Below, one piece after another: positions 35,456-43,376 of a DNA stretch of 64,000 bases; the first letter of the stretch is position 1, and each line of letters opens with the position of its first letter. The DNA is taken from the NCBI GenBank assembly GCA_038245725.1, contig JBBRSD010000004.1, positions 1 through 64,000 of the forward strand. Direction: 5' to 3'. The position numbers and the translations under genes were made by a program. The stretch comes from JBBRSD01 sp038245725 (GTDB taxonomy: Bacteria; Actinomycetota; Coriobacteriia; Anaerosomatales; JAAXUF01). Below the pieces are notes generated by a model. It did no database searches. It had not been told where the DNA came from and saw only the letters and a list, made by a program, of their open reading frames with translations.

Positions 35456-36499
35456 ATGGCCCAGCGCGCTGTCATCACACGCGAGAACATCGAAGCGGAG
35501 GAACACGTCAGGCTTTCGCCCTCGGCGTGCTTTGCCGATGAGTCCAAAGGCCGACTCACTCCTGTTGCACCCGATCCCTTTCGAACCGAGTTCCAGAGGG
35601 ATCGAGACCGCATCATCCATTGCAAGTCGTTTCGGCGGTTGTCGCACAAGACGCAGGTCTTCCTCGCACCCGAGGGCGACCATTACCGTACGAGGCTGAC
35701 GCACACCCTCGAGGTCTCGCAGATATCCAGATCGATTGCGCGCGCACTAGGACTGAACGAGGATCTCACAGAGGCTATCTCTCTCGGGCACGACCTTGGT
35801 CACACGCCGTTCGGTCACACGGGCGAAGCGGCCCTCGACGAGGTGCTTCACTCGCTTCATTCCGAAGAGCCGGCGGTGCCGGATGGCTATCATCACAACG
35901 TGCAGTCACTTAGGATCGTCGACTGCCTGGAGTACGACGGACGCGGCCTCAATCTCACCCAGGAGGTGCGGGAGGGGATTCTCGGCCATTCAGGCGTGCA
36001 CGTGCCGGAGACGCTTGAAGGGCGGATCGTTCGAACGGCGGACCGCATCGCCTACGTGAACCACGACATCGACGATGCGGTGCGCGCTGGCGTGCTGAAA
36101 GAAGACGAGTTGCCGTGCGCTGCCCTCGAGGTACTCGGCTTCCGTCACGCTGCACGAATCACGACGATGGTGACGGACATGATCGAGACGTCTGCGGCCC
36201 TCGGCGAAGTGCGCATGTCGGAGCGTGTCTGGGGCGCGATGATGGAGCTGCGTGCCTACCTGTTCGAAAACGTGTACTTCTGTGAGCGGGCGAAAGCCGA
36301 GGAACCCAAGGCGCATGCGGTAGTCAAGGCGCTGTTCCGCCACTACCTCGCGGAGCCCGAGGAGCTCCCCGCCAAGGAGCGTCCCGATGATCCGACGATG
36401 CTCGTCCAGGCGGTCGTCGACTACGTCGCCGGCATGACCGACAGGTTCGCGATCCGCGAGTACGAGCGCATCTTCGTTCCGAAGAAATGGCTGCTCTGA
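35456..36499 (+). CDS. dgt: Deoxyguanosinetriphosphate triphosphohydrolase-like protein
   Basis: The protein has 347 residues from ATG 35456, with GAAAGGCG upstream. The HD-domain dNTPase has FRTEFQRDRDRIIHCKSFRRLSHKTQVFL, THTLEVSQISRSIARALGLNE, the metal site GHDLGHTPFGHTGE, HHNVQSLRI, and a later RTADRIAYVNHDIDDA. It hydrolyses dNTPs to deoxynucleosides and triphosphate. The position directly before dnaG is conserved in related genomes. Confidence 0.95.
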   Translation: MAQRAVITRENIEAEEHVRLSPSACFADESKGRLTPVAPDPFRTEFQRDRDRIIHCKSFRRLSHKTQVFLAPEGDHYRTRLTHTLEVSQISRSIARALGLNEDLTEAISLGHDLGHTPFGHTGEAALDEVLHSLHSEEPAVPDGYHHNVQSLRIVDCLEYDGRGLNLTQEVREGILGHSGVHVPETLEGRIVRTADRIAYVNHDIDDAVRAGVLKEDELPCAALEVLGFRHAARITTMVTDMIETSAALGEVRMSERVWGAMMELRAYLFENVYFCERAKAEEPKAHAVVKALFRHYLAEPEELPAKERPDDPTMLVQAVVDYVAGMTDRFAIREYERIFVPKKWLL

Positions 36500-36648
36500 C
36501 CGCTCGCAGTCCACAGTGCCCATACCCCGCACGCAGAGTGCCGTGCGATGGGGTAGAATCGTTTTCCACCGCGCCGGGTCGGCGTGGTGCTTTTGTCGCA
36601 TGCCCTGGGGAAAAGCGACCGAAGTTCAAGCGTCGGAGAGGAGGTCGT

Positions 36649-38481
36649 GTGGGACGCATATCCGATGAAGACGTGCTCCGAATCCGAGATGCGACCGACC
36701 TTGTGGCGCTCGTGTCAGAGCGGGTCATTCTCAAGCAGAAGGGACGTCTCTTCTGGGGCTGCTGCCCTTTCCACGCCGAGAAGACTCCCTCGTTCAAGGT
36801 TGATCCGGCAACACAGCTCTGGCATTGCTTCGGCTGCGGTCTGGGCGGCGACGCCTACGGATTCATGATGCGCACTGATAACGTGGACTTCCTCGATGCC
36901 GTCCGAACCCTCGCTGACCGCGCGCGGATCGAGATAACGGAAGAGGCCGGGGGAGTTCCGCGCGGCCTCAAGGAACGCCTCGTTGCGGCGAGCGAAGCCG
37001 CCGCGACGTACTATCACGACGTTCTGACGAAGTCTCGTGACGCTAGAGCTGTGAAGGCGCGCGATTATCTCGCGTCCCGAGGCTACTCGAGCTCTGTGGC
37101 CAAGACCTGGCAGCTCGGATACGCCCCCGGTGGGGGAGCGCTCGTTCGTCATCTGTCGCAGGCAGGCTTCTCGGCTGACGAGATCGTGTCTGCGAACCTA
37201 GGTTTGCAGGGCGACTCTGGAAACGTGCGCGATCGCTTCTACGAGCGAATCATGTTTCCCATTCGCGACCTGCAGGGACGCGCGATCGCGTTCGGCGGGC
37301 GCGTCATCGAACCCAAGGAGCCCAAGTACCTCAACACGCAGGACACGCCGATTTTCCACAAGTCGGCGAACATGTACGCGATCGAACGGGCGAAAGCGTC
37401 TGTCACCTCAAGCGGCGTCGCTGTTGTCGTGGAGGGCTATACAGACGTCATCGCCTTGCATGAGGCGGGAATCACGAACGTGGTGGCGACTCTTGGCACC
37501 GCGCTCACCCGCGAGCACGTCCGGCTGTTGTCGCGCTTCGCGAAGCGTGTCGTCTACCTGTTCGATGGCGACACCGCCGGGCTGCGTGCCGCCGATCGCG
37601 CGTCGGAGTTTATCGACAGCAGCGTCACGCCGGAGGCAGGCCGGGATAGGGTCGAACTCGAGGTCGCGGTCATCCCCGACGCACTCGATCCGGCGGACTA
37701 CGTCTCAAAGAACGGCGCCGCCGGCCTCCGAGAAGTTATCGACCGCGCGGTGCCTCTGTTGCGCTTCTCCATCGACCGGCGGCTTGACCGGTGGGACCTG
37801 GAACGTCCGGAAGAGCGGGCTCGCGCCCTCAAAGAGGCCGCGGAGGTACTGGCGCCCGTCAAAGGCTCCATTCTGGCGGATGACTACACGAACTACATCG
37901 CTGACCGACTACTGGTCGATTTCGAGACGGCGAAGCGGGCTATCGCGGCGGCGAAGACGACGCCCGGCGTTCGCGTGCAGCAGGGGGCGGAAGCCTCGTC
38001 ACCTGTTGCCGCGCCACCGGTGGTCGCAGCCGATGCCCGGCAGCTGCGAGCCGAGCGAGATGCCCTCGCGCTCCTCGTCCTGGCACCACAGATGCGCCCG
38101 AGGGCACAGATCTTGCTAGAAAACGACCTGCTCACTGAGGCGAATCACCTTGCAATCGGTCAAGCGATCGCGCGAGCGACTCCGGGCCTCTCAAGCGCTC
38201 AGCTCATGGGCTGGCTGGATGGTGAGGTTCCTGGCGCGGCAGCGATTCTGTCTGGCGCGTCCATCGAAGGCGTCGGCGAGAGCGAACTCGATCAGATGGA
38301 AGCCGATTTACTGCGCACTCTCAAGGAGATGGCGCTTGAACGGCGTATACGTGCTGAGAGTGCGTGGCTGAGTCTCAACAAAGATCTCAAGGATTCGGGC
38401 AAGTACGACGAAGTGTTTAGAAAGGTATCCACGCTGCAAATGGAGCTGTCGAAGCTTCGTAGCAGCATCGGCCAGTACTGA
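36649..38481 (+). CDS. dnaG: DNA primase
   Basis: The protein has 610 residues from GTG 36649, with AGAGGAGG upstream. The frame upstream is open but not primase-like. The CHC2 zinc finger is CCPFHAEKTPSFKVD...WHCFGCGLGGDAYGF. The Toprim domain has VVVEGYTDVIALHEAGI, TLGTAL and LFDGDTAGLRAADRA. A C-terminal DnaB-binding helical region follows. It makes RNA primers at the fork. It is followed by rpoD, the macromolecular-synthesis operon. A TAGAAT -10 candidate lies at 36554-36559. Confidence 0.97.
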   Translation: MGRISDEDVLRIRDATDLVALVSERVILKQKGRLFWGCCPFHAEKTPSFKVDPATQLWHCFGCGLGGDAYGFMMRTDNVDFLDAVRTLADRARIEITEEAGGVPRGLKERLVAASEAAATYYHDVLTKSRDARAVKARDYLASRGYSSSVAKTWQLGYAPGGGALVRHLSQAGFSADEIVSANLGLQGDSGNVRDRFYERIMFPIRDLQGRAIAFGGRVIEPKEPKYLNTQDTPIFHKSANMYAIERAKASVTSSGVAVVVEGYTDVIALHEAGITNVVATLGTALTREHVRLLSRFAKRVVYLFDGDTAGLRAADRASEFIDSSVTPEAGRDRVELEVAVIPDALDPADYVSKNGAAGLREVIDRAVPLLRFSIDRRLDRWDLERPEERARALKEAAEVLAPVKGSILADDYTNYIADRLLVDFETAKRAIAAAKTTPGVRVQQGAEASSPVAAPPVVAADARQLRAERDALALLVLAPQMRPRAQILLENDLLTEANHLAIGQAIARATPGLSSAQLMGWLDGEVPGAAAILSGASIEGVGESELDQMEADLLRTLKEMALERRIRAESAWLSLNKDLKDSGKYDEVFRKVSTLQMELSKLRSSIGQY

Positions 38482-38507
38482 CGATCGCGTGAGAGGGAAG
38501 AACCAGC

Positions 38508-40091
38508 GTGGCGGATAAGCCTGGCAAGACCACAAAGACGCAAGACGCCGTAAACGAGAAGTCGATTGCGGTTCCGAAGACGAAGACTGCACCCGAGGCG
38601 GATGCGACAGTCGAGCCCACAAAGAAGTCGAAGAGTCTGAGTGCTGCCAAGAGAGCAGCGCCAGCCAGGTCGGGCAAGGACGCGGCTTCACCAGGCGCAC
38701 CTGCTGCGGGAAAGGACGCCGCCTCGAAGGTGGCGTTCGAGCCCGAGGAAGCCGTGAAGAAGCAGCCCAAGAAGGCTGCGACTGCGAAGTCTTCCCTGAA
38801 GCTCGCGCCGGAGCTCGAACTCGCCGAGGTCAAGACACTCACGAAGATGGGACGCTCAAAGGGCAACCTCACCGATGAGGAGATTCAGGGCGCCCTCTCC
38901 GACATCGATCTTACGGAAGATCAGTTCGAACGTATCTATGGACACTTCCGCGAGAGCGGGATCGACGTGGTCGATGACACGGGTGACGTCAGCGGCGCGC
39001 TCGCCGTTGGGGCTGGGGTCGATGCGTCGGTCGATATCGCACCTGACGCTGAGGACGGAATCGACGTTGAGGTCGAGGTCGCGGATATCGTGCTCCCGCC
39101 CAAGGTCGCGCCTGCCAAGACCGTGAAGAAGAAGGCCAAGAAGCGCGAGAACCTCAACGCCGTCGCACCGCTAACGGGCGACCCCGTTCGCATGTACCTG
39201 AAAGAGATCGGCAAGGTTCCGCTGCTGACGGCGGCGCAGGAAGTCGACCTCGCGATGAAGATCGAGGCCGGTCTGGAGGCCGCGAAACGGCTCGAAGACG
39301 CCTACGACGCGGGAACGACGCTGGATCGCGCCGAAAAGCGTCGGGTCACGCGCATCGAACAGGTCGGGCTCGACGCCAAGCAGCAGCTCGTAGAGGCGAA
39401 CCTTCGACTGGTGGTGTCGATAGCGAAGCGCTACGTAGGTCGCGGCATGCTCTTCCTGGACCTGATTCAGGAGGGAAACCTCGGTCTGATTCGTGCTGTG
39501 GAGAAGTTCGACTACACCAAGGGCTACAAGTTCTCGACGTACGCGACGTGGTGGATCCGCCAGGCGATCACCCGCGCTATCGCCGACCAGGCCCGCACGA
39601 TCCGCATCCCCGTTCACATGGTCGAGACGATCAACAAGCTGATTCGCGTGCAGCGCGGCCTGCTTCAAGAGCTCGGGCGCGAACCTACGCCTGAGGAGAT
39701 CGGCGACCAGATGGAGATGACCGCCGACCGCGTCCGAGAAATCCTGAAGATCAGCCAGGAGCCGGTGTCACTCGAGACTCCTATCGGCGAAGAAGAGGAC
39801 AGCCAGCTCGGCGACTTCATCGAAGACGGCGAGGCTGTCGTGCCGCCCGACGCAGCGAGCTTTTCGATGCTGCAGGAGCAACTTTCGAAGGTTCTCGATG
39901 GGCTGGCCGAGCGGGAGCGCAAGGTCATTGAACTGAGGTTCGGACTTGTTGACGGACATCCACGCACGCTCGAAGAGGTTGGGCGCGAGTTCGGCGTCAC
40001 ACGAGAGCGAATCCGGCAGATCGAGTCCAAGACGCTGTGCAAGCTGAGGCATCCGAGCCGGTCGAGCAAGCTCAAAGACTATCTCGAGTAG
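38508..40091 (+). CDS. rpoD: RNA polymerase principal sigma factor
   Basis: The protein has 527 residues and starts at GTG 38508. A long Lys/Ala/Ser-rich N-terminal extension (residues 1-100) and an acidic stretch precede region 1.2 (DPVRMYLKEIGKVPLL). Region 2 is RLVVSIAKRYVGRGMLFLDLIQEGN, then KFSTYATWWIRQAITRAIADQ. Region 3 follows. Region 4.2 is TLEEVGREFGVTRERIRQIE. The conserved -10-reading WWIRQAI fits the TAGAAT/TATACT elements seen here. A terminator follows. Confidence 0.97.
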   Translation: MADKPGKTTKTQDAVNEKSIAVPKTKTAPEADATVEPTKKSKSLSAAKRAAPARSGKDAASPGAPAAGKDAASKVAFEPEEAVKKQPKKAATAKSSLKLAPELELAEVKTLTKMGRSKGNLTDEEIQGALSDIDLTEDQFERIYGHFRESGIDVVDDTGDVSGALAVGAGVDASVDIAPDAEDGIDVEVEVADIVLPPKVAPAKTVKKKAKKRENLNAVAPLTGDPVRMYLKEIGKVPLLTAAQEVDLAMKIEAGLEAAKRLEDAYDAGTTLDRAEKRRVTRIEQVGLDAKQQLVEANLRLVVSIAKRYVGRGMLFLDLIQEGNLGLIRAVEKFDYTKGYKFSTYATWWIRQAITRAIADQARTIRIPVHMVETINKLIRVQRGLLQELGREPTPEEIGDQMEMTADRVREILKISQEPVSLETPIGEEEDSQLGDFIEDGEAVVPPDAASFSMLQEQLSKVLDGLAERERKVIELRFGLVDGHPRTLEEVGREFGVTRERIRQIESKTLCKLRHPSRSSKLKDYLE

Positions 40092-40122
40092 GTCTCAAGC
40101 GGCCATTCACCAGCAACGCAAG

Positions 40123-40146
40123 AAGGCCCCGCACATTCGGGGCCTT
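40123..40146 (+). terminator. Terminator of dnaG-rpoD (possibly also for tRNA-Asn)
   Basis: AAGGCCCCG (40123-40131) pairs with CGGGGCCTT (40138-40146) around CACATT. It is 32 bases after rpoD and 10 bases beyond the 3' end of the minus-strand tRNA-Asn, so it can serve both strands. Confidence 0.8.
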
Positions 40147-40155
40147 CGTCATTTC

Positions 40156-40230
40156 TGGCTCCTCGGGTAGGACTCGAACCTACAACAACCCGGTTAACAG
40201 CCGGGTGCTCTACCATTGAGCTACCGAGGA
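40156..40230 (-). tRNA. tRNA-Asn (GTT)
   Basis: On the minus strand, acceptor TCCTCGG pairs with CCGAGGA, followed by G and CCA (encoded). The anticodon stem CCCGG/CCGGG encloses CTGTTAA, giving GTT. The T arm reads GTAGGTTCGAGTCCTAC. It is 75 bases long and convergent with rpoD. Confidence 0.95.
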
Positions 40231-40263
40231 ATGCGATACGTCCGGGCGGGGACGCGAAACAGC

Positions 40264-40292
40264 AGTATACGAACGCGGGTGGAGCAATGCAA
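40264..40292 (-). promoter_or_regulatory. Promoter of tRNA-Asn
   Basis: The minus strand has TTGCAT (40292-40287), 17 bases, then TATACT (40269-40264). Optimal spacing for a sigma-70 promoter, 34 bases before the tRNA 5' end. Confidence 0.75.
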
Positions 40293-40391
40293 CACACGTT
40301 TTGTCATTGCACGCCGGCGACTTGCGCCACGTGACCTGCGAGAGCGCGCCCTTGCGCTAGAATCGTACAGCACTCTCGTCTGAATGCTTCA

Positions 40392-40466
40392 GGGCCCGTA
40401 GCTCAATGGTGGAGCAGGGGACTCATAATCCCTTGGTTGTAGGTTCGAATCCTACCGGGCCCACCA
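40392..40466 (+). tRNA. tRNA with CAT anticodon (elongator Met, or Ile2)
   Basis: Acceptor GGGCCCG pairs with CGGGCCC, then A and encoded CCA. The anticodon stem GGGGA/TCCCT encloses CTCATAA, giving CAT. The first base pair is G-C, so it is not the initiator. CAT can be Met or lysidine-modified Ile2, and sequence alone does not decide. A TAGAAT -10 lies at 40358-40363. Confidence 0.9.
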
Positions 40467-40477
40467 GGAAGGACTCT

Positions 40478-41638
40478 ATGTCGCTCAATGACCTCAAACG
40501 AGGCACTACGGCTCGCGGAGAGGCTGTGGCCGCGCCAATCGGTTTCAGTTCGGTCTTGGGCGCATTAGCATTTCTCGTAACAGTGGTGTCGCTTCTCGCA
40601 ATCGGTTTCATGATTGGCCGGGCAGTGTTCTTCAGGACGCCGGCATCCAGAAATGTCGCGCCCCGGGACGCTCGCTCCACGTCTCTGACTCAGGCGGTCG
40701 TTCCGGGGAGCAGTTTCCCCGTGTCGTCGTCGATCCTCCCAAGCGCTGGAAGGATCGAAGTGCCTGACCTGCGCGGGATGCGTGCCGACGAAGCGGTCGT
40801 GCTACTGCAGACAGCGGGTTTCGCAGTGTTCGTACGAGACGTGGGTCTCGGCGTCACTTCCGAGGCGAGCCGAACCGTCATATCTCAAGTTCCCTCTTCA
40901 GGAACTGTGGCGGCGGCTGAATCCACCGTCACCATTTCGGCGCCGGCGCTGCGTGGGGTAGCAGCATCCGCTGGCGCCGACTCGAGCAGCAGCGTGGGCG
41001 CGCCGCGCTTGGTCGTTTGCATTGATCCCGGTCACCAGGCCCACTCAGACAGTAAGTTGGAGCCGCTGGGACCTGGATCGAAGACGCAACGGCCGCGTGC
41101 CACGGGGGGAGTGACAGGCGTTTCAACGGGTATTCCGGAGTTCGAGACAGACCTGCAACTAGCCGTGAATCTGAAGAAGCGTCTCGAAGCCGCTGGTGTG
41201 AAGGTAGTCATGACGAGGACAACGAACGACGTGTCTCTCTCAAACGCGATGCGGGCACGAATTGCGAATCGAGCGCACGCGGATCTCTTCGTCCGAATCC
41301 ACGGCGCCGCATCGCCCAATCCGGCAGACTCAGGAGTCACCACGATCTACTCGGCGAAGAATCGGTGGACTACGAAGTACACCAGGCAGAGTATCGCAGC
41401 GGCTAAGGACATCGAGACGTGGGTGTGCACAGAGAGCGGGGCTGCGAACCGTGGCGCTCATCCGCAGTCAGGTTTGGTGGGTTCGAACTGGGCCCGAGAG
41501 CCCTCAGTCATTGTGGAAACCGGCTTCTTGTCAAATCCGGTCGAGGACAAGCTGCTTTCGAGTGCGAACTACCAAGATCGCCTTGCGCGAGGCCTCGCGA
41601 GCGGCATTCTGATGTATCTGGGGGAGAGCCAGCACTGA
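40478..41638 (+). CDS. Membrane-anchored PASTA / N-acetylmuramoyl-L-alanine amidase
   Basis: The protein has 386 residues from ATG 40478, with AGGAAGGA upstream, only 12 bases after the tRNA CCA. A single membrane segment (about residues 27-50) places the rest outside. A PASTA-like domain (about 93-156, VPDLRGMRADEAVVLLQTAGF...VISQVPSSGTV) precedes an Amidase_3 zinc domain (about 176-386). Zinc and catalytic residues lie in CIDPGHQ, EFETDLQLAV, FVRIHGA and SVIVETGFLSNP. It cleaves the MurNAc-Ala bond. PASTA suggests peptidoglycan targeting. The next gene starts at its stop (TGATG). Confidence 0.93.
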   Translation: MSLNDLKRGTTARGEAVAAPIGFSSVLGALAFLVTVVSLLAIGFMIGRAVFFRTPASRNVAPRDARSTSLTQAVVPGSSFPVSSSILPSAGRIEVPDLRGMRADEAVVLLQTAGFAVFVRDVGLGVTSEASRTVISQVPSSGTVAAAESTVTISAPALRGVAASAGADSSSSVGAPRLVVCIDPGHQAHSDSKLEPLGPGSKTQRPRATGGVTGVSTGIPEFETDLQLAVNLKKRLEAAGVKVVMTRTTNDVSLSNAMRARIANRAHADLFVRIHGAASPNPADSGVTTIYSAKNRWTTKYTRQSIAAAKDIETWVCTESGAANRGAHPQSGLVGSNWAREPSVIVETGFLSNPVEDKLLSSANYQDRLARGLASGILMYLGESQH

Positions 41639-42339
41639 TGCGGGAGTCGAGGCTCAGTCCTGTTGTCATCGGCGGACTGCTTGCGGTTCTGTTTGTCGCC
41701 GGCGTGGCTGGATACGTCACGTGGGTATCTCGGACACAGAACGCGGGAACACCGAACTCTGCCGCTACGGACGTTCTCGTTGCGATCGTGCTGCCAGACC
41801 TTGAAGGCGTAGTTGCCCCACGCGCAATCTCGCTGTACGCGACCAGCGGGGGTCGCGTGGCGAGCATCACTGTTGACCCCGGGATGGGAGCTACCGTTCC
41901 CGGCGCGACTTCGCACACGCTTTCAGATGCATACCTGTACGGAGGCGGCGACCTTCTCGCGAGCACGTACGCCAGAGTGACTAAGTCGGCGACGCCGGAA
42001 TGGATCGTGATCGACGGCGCCACGCTGAGCCGATTGACTGGTGGGCGCGACGTTCAGGTCACGTTGTCTGTACCCGTTGAGGTATTCGATGGCACGACGC
42101 TGTCCTCTTTCGCGACGGGGACGGTCGCGGTGTCGTACGAAGAATTGCCCAAGCTCATGGACGGTGTCGCATTCCTTGCGCCGGCCGATCGGGCGTACGT
42201 GCGAGGACGGCTGAGCGAAGCTGCGCTGGTCGGCCTGTCTGGCTCGTCGACACCGTTGTCGGCGGGCGTCCGTACGAACATGCGGCCAGCGCGACTCGCG
42301 CAGTGGTTGGCGGGGCTGGCTCCAACCGCCACTCCGTGA
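41638..42339 (+). CDS. Membrane-anchored LCP-like protein with degenerate active region
   Basis: The protein has 233 residues and overlaps the amidase stop. An N-terminal signal anchor (about residues 8-30) is followed by a domain laid out like LytR-CpsA-Psr proteins: LYATSGGRVASITVDPGMGATVPGAT, then SDAYLYGGGDLL, VTKSATPEWIVIDGATLSRL. The Arg/Asp residues that bind the polyprenyl pyrophosphate in LCP enzymes (the SIPRD-type motif and following Arg) are absent. I infer an LCP fold without ligase activity. The assignment is by layout, and a different fold is possible. It is co-transcribed with the amidase. Confidence 0.5.
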   Translation: MRESRLSPVVIGGLLAVLFVAGVAGYVTWVSRTQNAGTPNSAATDVLVAIVLPDLEGVVAPRAISLYATSGGRVASITVDPGMGATVPGATSHTLSDAYLYGGGDLLASTYARVTKSATPEWIVIDGATLSRLTGGRDVQVTLSVPVEVFDGTTLSSFATGTVAVSYEELPKLMDGVAFLAPADRAYVRGRLSEAALVGLSGSSTPLSAGVRTNMRPARLAQWLAGLAPTATP

Positions 42340-42470
42340 GAGATGAATGACGCCGACGGGTCCGGCTTCAAAACGGGGTGCGCGCGGGTCCTTCGGACGC
42401 GACCAGTATGAAATGATAGAATTCGGCCTGAAAAGTCGTGACAAAGCTGTCCTGGCAACTAGGAGTACCC

Positions 42471-43307
42471 ATGTCGGATCATGTAGCCGAATCGAACCAG
42501 CCGACATCCGGTCCGGCGCACTTGCCGAAGCGGACTCGACGCGCCTCCGGAGTTCTGGTGTGGGTTCTTGTTCTCGTCGTAGCTGCCGCGGCTTTCGCAG
42601 GTGTGGTCGTCCTCTCCGGTGGGTTCAAGGGGTCGCTTGACGCATTTTCTTCTCTGGGCATTGGGCGTCTGTTCTCCGGTGGTTCCGCGCCGTCGAAGCC
42701 GTCTCCCAGTCCGGCGAGTTCGGCGTCATCGACTTCAACCGGCACGAGCGGTGCTTCAGGCTCCGGCACAAGCACGACTCTGCCAAACCGAGCGTTTGTG
42801 CAGATGTTCAACCAACAAGTTGACTCTCAGGTAGCGATCAGCGAATTGATCCAAGGACACATCGACGTCATCGAGTTCGGTGATCCGATCGTGACAATCG
42901 ATACGGCGAGCGTGCCGTTCCACGGCTCGTTCCGAGGGACGCCACTGCCGTTCACCGGCGATCTGAAGCTGAGAAAGTTCCAAAACCTCTGGTATTTCGA
43001 CAGCCTGAGCGACAACCGGCGGGCCGGCAGTCATGAGCCATCAAGGATCCCGGTCGACGCGGCCGTCGTGAAAGTGTTGACCGAGCAGCAGGCTTCGCCG
43101 AGCAACCAGGACATGATCACGAACGGGGTTCTCCGCGCAGGATTCAAGAAGGCCACTGTCGTGAGTATTTTGCGGGGGGCCGGCACCGTGACGCTCAGAG
43201 TGCGCCTCAGTGGTGGTACCTGGACCGAGGAGCTCGGACGCTTCATCGTGCTTTCCAAGAAGGAGGGTTCCAGAACGTACTGGTTCCTGGCACGTCTTGA
43301 TAAGTAG
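42471..43307 (+). CDS. Membrane-anchored protein of unknown function
   Basis: The protein has 278 residues from ATG 42471, with AGGAGT upstream. A short basic N-terminus (KRTRR) leads into one membrane helix (about 25-48) and a Ser/Thr/Gly/Pro-rich linker (about 70-105). A globular part of about 170 residues follows, with TIDTASVPFHGSFRGTPLPFTGDLKLRKFQNLWYF. No recognised domain. A TAGAAT element at 42416-42421 could be its promoter. It lies between envelope genes and the Wzz/BY-kinase, so an exported cell-wall role is likely. Confidence 0.75.
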   Translation: MSDHVAESNQPTSGPAHLPKRTRRASGVLVWVLVLVVAAAAFAGVVVLSGGFKGSLDAFSSLGIGRLFSGGSAPSKPSPSPASSASSTSTGTSGASGSGTSTTLPNRAFVQMFNQQVDSQVAISELIQGHIDVIEFGDPIVTIDTASVPFHGSFRGTPLPFTGDLKLRKFQNLWYFDSLSDNRRAGSHEPSRIPVDAAVVKVLTEQQASPSNQDMITNGVLRAGFKKATVVSILRGAGTVTLRVRLSGGTWTEELGRFIVLSKKEGSRTYWFLARLDK

Positions 43308-43376
43308 GGTTACCGATACCGTGCCTGCATTCAGCGATGAGATCCGGTCGCACGGATCCCGAGTGATTGGCTGACG

